Assembly (NCBI GenBank): GCA_023134675.1
Contig: JAGLUQ010000022.1
Span: 1 to 9,370 of the forward strand
Direction: 5' to 3'
Source: Candidatus Aenigmatarchaeota archaeon
Lineage (GTDB): Archaea > EX4484-52 > GLR71
DNA length: 9,370 bases
Shown: positions 5,005 through 9,370 of the stretch, in pieces
Position numbering within the stretch: the stretch's first letter is position 1
Layout of the letters: the number at the start of each line of letters is the position of its first letter
Made by a program: the position numbers and the translations under genes
The notes under the pieces: model-generated
Told to the model about the DNA's origin: nothing
Databases searched by the model: none
The model's input: only the letters and a program-made list of their open reading frames with translations

Positions 5005-5858
5005 CAATCACAATCCTTCTCACCAAAAGTAACCGCATATCCGCCTATCCTGACTTCATCATCAGTCACATCAACATATACTCTGCCCATTTTCTTCATT
5101 ACATATCCCTGCTCCACAATAAATTTTCTTTTCTCTAAAATCTTATTGTACACAATGTATGCTCCAAGCGCCCCTGCCGCAACACCGGTGACCGGATCCT
5201 CATCAATCCCGAAAAGCGGGTTAAACTGCCGTGCATGTAAATCAGAATCCTTGTCAATAGTTTCAAAACAGAAAGGATAAAATCCCTTAGCTCCGGATTC
5301 TTCACAATACTTTTTAATTGCTTCAAGATCCGGCCTTATCCTAAAAAGTGCATCAATTGATGCTAAAGGAATCATAAGTTTCGGAGTGCCCACAGAAACA
5401 ATCTGCAGAGGATGTTCCATGATGTCTGTCTCTTTGATGCTTAACATCCTGGCAATCTCTATCTTATCTACAGCAACATCATTATACTGCATTTTATCCT
5501 GTACCATCTCAACAAGGCCGTCCTTATGGCATGTGACAGGAAAGACACCGGATTTTGTCTCCATAACAAAAGTTTTTTCACAATAATCTCCAAATCTTAT
5601 CCTGCCTGACTCAATCAGGCAATGGAACGCAGCGACTGTCGCATGTCCGCAGATATCGACTTCCTGTGTCTGAGAAAAGAACCTGATTTTATAGTCTGCT
5701 TTTTTAGATTTCATGACGAAAGCAGACTCAGAGAACCCCAAATATGAAGATATCTTCAGCATATCTTTTTCAGAAATGTCATCCGCATCCGGCACGACAC
5801 CTGCAGGATTTCCATTATTCTTGTCCTTGGTAAATGCTTTGATAAGTTTTATTTTCAT
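5004..5858 (-). CDS. PhzF-family isomerase/epimerase-fold enzyme
   Basis: PhzF proteins have two diaminopimelate-epimerase-like halves and catalyse cofactor-free proton shifts. The founding member acts in phenazine synthesis, but most homologues have unknown substrates. This 284-aa protein has normal family length and all main motifs: GNPAGVV (16-22), the catalytic-Glu motif SESAF with Glu44 (canonical SETxF), DICGHATVAAFHCL (68-81) and DPVTGVAAGALGAY (221-234). It lacks a signal peptide and is cytosolic. No phenazine or other biosynthetic genes are nearby, so a housekeeping or detoxifying role is more likely than phenazine production. It follows the BtpA-family gene on the same strand after 53 nt, which contain their own TATA-like box, so the two may be transcribed separately. 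The ATG at 5858 is the natural start because the family N-terminus (a beta strand, then AFT) begins at once. Confidence 0.92.
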   Translation of the reverse strand: MKIKLIKAFTKDKNNGNPAGVVPDADDISEKDMLKISSYLGFSESAFVMKSKKADYKIRFFSQTQEVDICGHATVAAFHCLIESGRIRFGDYCEKTFVMETKSGVFPVTCHKDGLVEMVQDKMQYNDVAVDKIEIARMLSIKETDIMEHPLQIVSVGTPKLMIPLASIDALFRIRPDLEAIKKYCEESGAKGFYPFCFETIDKDSDLHARQFNPLFGIDEDPVTGVAAGALGAYIVYNKILEKRKFIVEQGYVMKKMGRVYVDVTDDEVRIGGYAVTFGEKDCD

Positions 5859-5882
5859 GTTAAATTATAAGAATTTTAAAGA

Positions 5883-5892
5883 TTATATAAAA
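5883..5892 (-). promoter_or_regulatory. TATA-like box of the PhzF-family gene
   Basis: On the minus strand TTTTATATAA, centred about 30 nt before the ATG at 5858. Confidence 0.55.
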
Positions 5893-5911
5893 CGTGGGTT
5901 CAAACAGCATC

Positions 5912-6868
5912 TCATATCTTCCTGTACCAGCTTAGTTCTGGAACATTTGCAATCGGCTTTGATTCAAGAAATCCTTTTTCAACAAGCATCTCGCAGGCAG
6001 TCTTTACCTCTTCAGCCGTTATTTTCAAAGCATCAATATTATAATGGCTGAAATATCCATCCTCTTTGCACGATATGCGTTGTATCTTTTCTATATCTTT
6101 TTCTATGACATTGCGCACATAAGTTGTATTTATCGGCTCTTTTGCAGCATCCACGAATGCCATGACATATTGTCGGTTCGCCATCAAGTCTGTCTGGTTA
6201 AATGGTTTCAGCGAACTCCCGACAATGACACCGTCCGTATTCTCAAGCTGTTCATGCGCATTGTCCGGTGTCACACCTGCACCGACAATTAAAGGAAAAT
6301 CACCAATAATCTCTCTGAACTGCAGAATCTTTTCAATCGAAGTCTCAATCCCTGTACCTTCACCGGTAACTACAATTGCATCTGCACGTTCCATCCCTTT
6401 TTTCAGATCAAGTTCAAGATCAGATCCCTGAATAGGTGTATAATATTTTGGCCATACTCCGCCAAGCACAACAATGTCTGGATACTCTTCTCTGCATTCT
6501 TCATAAAGTTTGGCATTAAGCTCACCCTGATGATATTTTCCTGCCACATGATCCTGCTGGATGAAGTCAGCACCATATTTTTCAGCCATATCAAAAGCCA
6601 CTGTATACTCATTCGGCAGAATATTTATCCCGACAACAAGCTTCGTCCCACAATCCTTAATCTTTTCAAGCGTCCTTTCAACATCAAGGGAGGATCCATG
6701 ATAATTCTCTACGATAATAGCATCAATCCCTTCCTGCTCATATATCTCAATCTCTTCGATTGCCTGATCCACAGGATCTTCTCCAACCTCTCCTCCAGCC
6801 AGATGTATCATTGCGATTTTCGGAGGCTTATCCCCGAACACTTCATAGAACTTGTTGTTTGCCACCAT
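5912..6868 (-). CDS. BtpA-family TIM-barrel protein with C-terminal winged-helix-like extension
   Basis: BtpA/SgcQ-family proteins are TIM barrels, named for a cyanobacterial factor in photosystem I accumulation. Most members, including archaeal ones, have unknown substrates. From the ATG at 6868 the protein is 318 aa. The barrel covers about residues 16-245: IAMIHLAGG (18-26), GIDAIIVENY (47-56), KLVVGINIL, DFIQQDHVAG, IVVLGGV, ADAIVVTGEGTG (162-173), LIVGAGVTPDN (193-203) and GVIVGSSLK (213-221), the last two forming a phosphate-binding-type site. Residues 246-318 exceed the usual ~260-aa length and look like a winged helix (YNIDALKITAEEV, then CEMLVEKGFL). The start at 6868 is preferred to an in-frame TTG at 6910 because TTTAATAA lies about 27 nt before it and the TTG extension (KVDLINFMCFIYY) is AT-rich promoter DNA. 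Divergent from the zinc-ribbon gene. Confidence 0.85.
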   Translation of the reverse strand: MVANNKFYEVFGDKPPKIAMIHLAGGEVGEDPVDQAIEEIEIYEQEGIDAIIVENYHGSSLDVERTLEKIKDCGTKLVVGINILPNEYTVAFDMAEKYGADFIQQDHVAGKYHQGELNAKLYEECREEYPDIVVLGGVWPKYYTPIQGSDLELDLKKGMERADAIVVTGEGTGIETSIEKILQFREIIGDFPLIVGAGVTPDNAHEQLENTDGVIVGSSLKPFNQTDLMANRQYVMAFVDAAKEPINTTYVRNVIEKDIEKIQRISCKEDGYFSHYNIDALKITAEEVKTACEMLVEKGFLESKPIANVPELSWYRKI

Positions 6869-6891
6869 ATAATATATAAAACACATAAAAT

Positions 6892-6899
6892 TTATTAAA
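6892..6899 (-). promoter_or_regulatory. TATA-like box of the BtpA-family gene
   Basis: On the minus strand TTTAATAA, centred about 27 nt before the ATG at 6868. A second AT run (TTTTATATAT) just before the ATG is too close to serve that start. Confidence 0.45.
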
Positions 6900-6942
6900 T
6901 CTACCTTCAAAACAGCCCTATTTTAGCACAAAATCAACAAAT

Positions 6943-6952
6943 CTATATATAC
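6943..6952 (+). promoter_or_regulatory. TATA box of the zinc-ribbon gene
   Basis: CTATATATAC, predicting a transcript start near 6974 and a short leader of about 13 nt that contains the Shine-Dalgarno site. Confidence 0.55.
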
Positions 6953-6975
6953 TAAGCACAAACCATTATCAGATA

Positions 6976-6980
6976 GGTGA
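6976..6980 (+). promoter_or_regulatory. Shine-Dalgarno site of the zinc-ribbon gene
   Basis: GGTGA, 6 nt before the ATG at 6987, complementary to the usual 3' end of 16S rRNA. It is the only clear Shine-Dalgarno site in the window and fixes the start of this very short gene. Confidence 0.6.
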
Positions 6981-6986
6981 TTTTAT

Positions 6987-7127
6987 ATGACAGAAGCATA
7001 CTGCGTAAAATGCAAAGCAAAAAGAGAGATGAAAGACGAAGAGAAAATAACAATGAAGAACGGAAAGCCCGCAACAAAAGGCACATGTCCTGTCTGCGGA
7101 ACAAAGATGTTTAGAATCGGCGGTTAG
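6987..7127 (+). CDS. 46-aa zinc-ribbon protein (DUF5679 type)
   Basis: The 46-residue protein consists of one zinc ribbon: YCVKC (Cys6, Cys9) and CPVC (Cys34, Cys37) form a four-Cys metal site, with MKNGKPATKGTCP and GTKMFRIG between and after. I recognise this as the DUF5679 pattern (YCxxCxxKxEM...NGxPAxKGxCPxCGxxMFRI), found in many archaea and some bacteria and viruses as a stand-alone domain or appended to other proteins. The function is unknown; nucleic-acid binding is the usual guess for such ribbons. It is complete despite its size, with a TATA box, a Shine-Dalgarno site and a following T-rich terminator, so it is a single-gene unit. It is basic and cytosolic. Confidence 0.93.
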   Translation: MTEAYCVKCKAKREMKDEEKITMKNGKPATKGTCPVCGTKMFRIGG

Positions 7128-7130
7128 ATA

Positions 7131-7154
7131 ATTTTCTTATTTTTTCTTTTTTTC
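7131..7154 (+). terminator. T-rich terminator after the zinc-ribbon gene
   Basis: Three T-runs (4, 6 and 7 long) separated by single non-T bases or short spacers begin 4 nt after the stop codon, a typical archaeal intrinsic terminator without a stem-loop. Confidence 0.7.
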
Positions 7155-7224
7155 ATATTCTTATATCTTCATAATACTCACTTTTTCTGATTTTAAAAAT
7201 AATTATTATGAAACATTGCAAACA

Positions 7225-7233
7225 TTTTTATAG
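7225..7233 (+). promoter_or_regulatory. TATA-like box of the radical SAM gene
   Basis: TTTTTATAG centred 25 nt before the ATG at 7254, fitting a leaderless transcript. No Shine-Dalgarno site precedes this gene. Confidence 0.55.
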
Positions 7234-7253
7234 TATGACTATTAACTGATTGC

Positions 7254-8606
7254 ATGTCTAAAAGATTGTTATTTATCAACCCAAGACCAAAAACTGATGT
7301 TAATCTGGGAACTGATGTTTCCTTTATGAATATTCCGCCAATGTCTTTTGGATATCTTGCTGCATGTACACCTTCTGATTGGGAAATAAAGGTCATTGAC
7401 GAGAATCTTAAAAGATATAATGGTGAAGATGCAGATCTTGTCTGTTTTACTTCAGTGACCAATAATGCTCCACGAGTCTATGAACTGGCATTCATGTTCA
7501 AAGAAAAAGGGATCACTACAATTATGGGAGGCATACATGCGTCTATGATGCCTGATGAAGCATCAAGATTCGTCGACACAGTTGTTGTGGGCGAGGGAGA
7601 GAAAGTATGGCCGAAGATAATCAGTGATTTTGAAAAAAACAGATTAAAATCATACTACAAAGGTGAAAAAGCATCATTGGATAAACTGCCAATACCTCGC
7701 AGAGACATTTACTCTAAAAAGTATAAGAACCGAGGGCTGATACAGACTGTACAGACTGCAAGAGGATGTCCGATGGATTGTGATTTTTGTTCAGTTACAG
7801 TATTTAATGGAGGACTTTACAGGCAGCGTCCGGTAGATGATGTTCTTGATGAGCTGGAAACGCTCAACTCAAAATTTGTCTTTTTTATTGACGATAATAT
7901 ATTGGGTTATGGAAAAGCAGCAGAAAAAAGAGCGATAGATCTGTTCAAAGGAATTATTGATAGAGGATTAAATATAAAGTGGGGGAGTCAGGCTTCAATT
8001 AATTTTGTCAACAATGACGAAGTATTGAAATACGCAAGTGAAAGCGGATGCTTCGGTATGTTTTGCGGATTTGAATCATTGAATGAAGAATCTCTCAAAG
8101 GCATGCATAAAGTACGAAACCTTAAGGAAGGTGTGTCTAAATTTAAGGAAGATATCAGGAAATTCCAGGATTCAGGAATAGGGGTTCTTGGTTCTTTTAT
8201 CTTTGGGAATGACAGTGACAAAAAGGATATTTTCAAAAAGACCAGCGATTTTATCTTTGATTCCGGTCTGGATGGTTCGCAATTATCTATCCTGACACCG
8301 TTTCCCGGAACAAAGCTTTATCAGAGGCTAAAAGATGAAAATCGTCTTACACACACAGATTATCCTAATGATTGGGTATATTATGATGTAGGGCATTTAT
8401 TGTTCAAACCAAAAAGCATGACATCCGAAGAATTGTTGCATGGTACTTATGATGTCTACAAGGAAACAACATCTATATCTTCAAGCTTTAGAAGAGGCCT
8501 TGTATCGCTTATGAGAACGAAAAACATCTATACCTCTGCAACATCTTATTTATGTAATCGCGGATATGGTAGTTTATTTATAAAAAAATTAGAAAAACAG
8601 ATTTAA
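7254..8606 (+). CDS. B12-binding-domain radical SAM enzyme
   Basis: This 450-aa protein has the layout of cobalamin-dependent (class B-type) radical SAM enzymes. Residues 1-135 form a B12-binding Rossmann-like domain (LLFINPRPK at 5-13, ADLVCFTSVTNNAPRV, TTIMGGIHASMMPDEA, VVVGEGEKVWP). The radical SAM barrel covers about 165-380 with the 4Fe-4S motif CPMDCDFC (Cys172, Cys176, Cys179), FFIDDNI (210-216), GFESLNEESL (272-281) and TPFPGTKLY (348-356). Residues ~385-450 form a C-terminal region resembling that of BchE- and HpnP-like enzymes. The domain lacks the DxHxxG lower-ligand motif, as some family members do. Related enzymes methylate unactivated carbons or modify lipids, but the substrate here cannot be read. 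No pathway genes adjoin it; the next gene, 80 nt on, is unrecognised and has its own TATA-like box. The ATG at 7254 starts directly at the first beta strand. Confidence 0.9.
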   Translation: MSKRLLFINPRPKTDVNLGTDVSFMNIPPMSFGYLAACTPSDWEIKVIDENLKRYNGEDADLVCFTSVTNNAPRVYELAFMFKEKGITTIMGGIHASMMPDEASRFVDTVVVGEGEKVWPKIISDFEKNRLKSYYKGEKASLDKLPIPRRDIYSKKYKNRGLIQTVQTARGCPMDCDFCSVTVFNGGLYRQRPVDDVLDELETLNSKFVFFIDDNILGYGKAAEKRAIDLFKGIIDRGLNIKWGSQASINFVNNDEVLKYASESGCFGMFCGFESLNEESLKGMHKVRNLKEGVSKFKEDIRKFQDSGIGVLGSFIFGNDSDKKDIFKKTSDFIFDSGLDGSQLSILTPFPGTKLYQRLKDENRLTHTDYPNDWVYYDVGHLLFKPKSMTSEELLHGTYDVYKETTSISSSFRRGLVSLMRTKNIYTSATSYLCNRGYGSLFIKKLEKQI

Positions 8607-8656
8607 ATTAAAACCTACATCTCCTTTCTTAGATTTGACCACATATCAGTATAACA

Positions 8657-8664
8657 TTTAAAAA
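8657..8664 (+). promoter_or_regulatory. TATA-like box of the gene at the right edge
   Basis: TTTAAAAA centred about 26 nt before the ATG at 8687. Confidence 0.5.
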
Positions 8665-8686
8665 CATTAAAAATAATAATATTGTT

Positions 8687-9370
8687 ATGTCAAATTGCAG
8701 TAAACAAAAGCTTGGAGAATATGAATTTGAAGAATCTCCTAACGTTTCAGATATAATAAATTATAGTGTGAAAATAAAATTTAATTCTCCCGGTTTTTTT
8801 AATTTAGGTAGACATATCAAATCATTATACGAGCCAAAAATTGAAAAAATTAATCTGAAAATCGATGGAAGGGAAAATATTCAGGAATCTATTTTTAAAC
8901 TATTGGAAAAATATGTTGAAGATAATGAGGACCTGATGTTTATCTCGCCGCATAAGATAACTGTCTCAGAATCCAAAAAAAATATAACAGGCCAAAGAAT
9001 GGTTAAATATACAGTAGTTGCATTAGATGAGGATTGTTATGAAAATATTTCAGAAACAACAGAAGACGGCAAAAGATTAAGCTATACAAAACCGGAACCA
9101 GTAAATAAACCAATCAAACATAATGTCACATCACAGGATGAAATTGACAAATTACTTTCAAAAGGTGGAAAAATTGAAAGAGAATATTGGGCTACATTGG
9201 ATTTTTCAAGATCTGTTGATAATGATGTTAAGGAAAGTGACATTATTCCTGAACTTATGAAACTTTTCCCGGAAGATGAAATTAAAGATATATATATAGA
9301 AAATATAGGTAACTCTTTCATAAAGAATAGAGAGCTCAGACAGGATGAATCAACGGAAAATAAAAACATA
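8687..9370 (+). CDS. Unrecognised protein, N-terminal 228 residues (3' end outside window)
   Basis: An open frame begins at the ATG at 8687, has no stop, and runs off the right edge after 228 codons. I do not recognise a family. It is hydrophilic and charged, has no signal peptide or membrane span, and alternates predicted beta strands and helices. Two segments look alike in outline: residues 26-60 (YSVKIKF, then HIKSLYEPKIEKINLKIDG) and 167-207 (YWATLDF, then IIPELMKLF, EIKDIYIENIG). Each is a strand, a variable linker, a helix and a closing strand ending in Ile- and Lys-rich sequence, which suggests a duplicated module. Composition is AT-rich but less so than the island near smc. The start is supported by a TATA-like box at leaderless spacing. 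The reverse-strand frame at 9082-9369 is its shadow. Confidence 0.75.
   Translation, partial: MSNCSKQKLGEYEFEESPNVSDIINYSVKIKFNSPGFFNLGRHIKSLYEPKIEKINLKIDGRENIQESIFKLLEKYVEDNEDLMFISPHKITVSESKKNITGQRMVKYTVVALDEDCYENISETTEDGKRLSYTKPEPVNKPIKHNVTSQDEIDKLLSKGGKIEREYWATLDFSRSVDNDVKESDIIPELMKLFPEDEIKDIYIENIGNSFIKNRELRQDESTENKNI

Noticed and set aside
6869..6910. TTG at 6910 as start of the BtpA-family gene
   Set aside because: The extra 14 codons overlap the likely promoter and encode AT-driven residues; the ATG at 6868 is correctly spaced from TTTAATAA.
9082..9369. Reverse-strand frame of 95 codons at the right edge
   Set aside because: It is a Ser- and Leu-rich shadow of the open + strand gene that starts at 8687, which has a promoter and protein-like composition.

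Overview
The window looks like the chromosome of an archaeon, probably an uncultured DPANN-type lineage such as Woesearchaeota (lineage is a low-confidence guess). The grounds are the 3' end of an smc gene, an archaeal-type Cys-rich lipoprotein, a DUF5679-type zinc ribbon, heavy use of ATA (Ile) and AGA/AGG (Arg) codons, T-rich terminators, and a TATA-like box 23-31 nt before almost every start codon, the layout of leaderless archaeal transcripts.

Region 1-1140 is the C-terminal third of SMC, cut by the left edge. Region 1141-3038 is much more AT-rich (13 G/C in 60 at 1381-1440, against 27 in 60 at 481-540 inside smc). It carries a Qnr-like pentapeptide-repeat protein, a divergent SpeD-like (AdoMet decarboxylase-fold) protein and an unknown 132-aa ORF. 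It is bounded by a direct repeat of the last ~112 nt of smc. The second copy (3039-3150) is frameshifted and lies 5 nt from the end of the next chromosomal gene. The two copies share 18 identical bases at their left edge and then diverge. I read this as a ~2.0-kb integrated element that used the 3' end of smc as attachment site and gave the host a replacement smc tail, leaving the old tail as a remnant. No integrase is visible. This is the most interesting feature of the window.

Region 3156-6868 is ordinary compact chromosome: a dihydroorotate-dehydrogenase-like flavoprotein (-) with a long N-terminal extension, a 34-codon small ORF (+), a Cys-rich lipoprotein (+), a PhzF-family enzyme (-), and a BtpA-family TIM-barrel protein with a C-terminal helix-turn-helix-like extension (-).

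Region 6987-9370 has a 46-aa DUF5679-type zinc ribbon with a Shine-Dalgarno site, a B12-binding-domain radical SAM enzyme, and an unrecognised gene that runs off the right edge. The genes mostly have their own promoters and do not form an evident pathway. No rRNA, tRNA, CRISPR array or intact transposon was seen.
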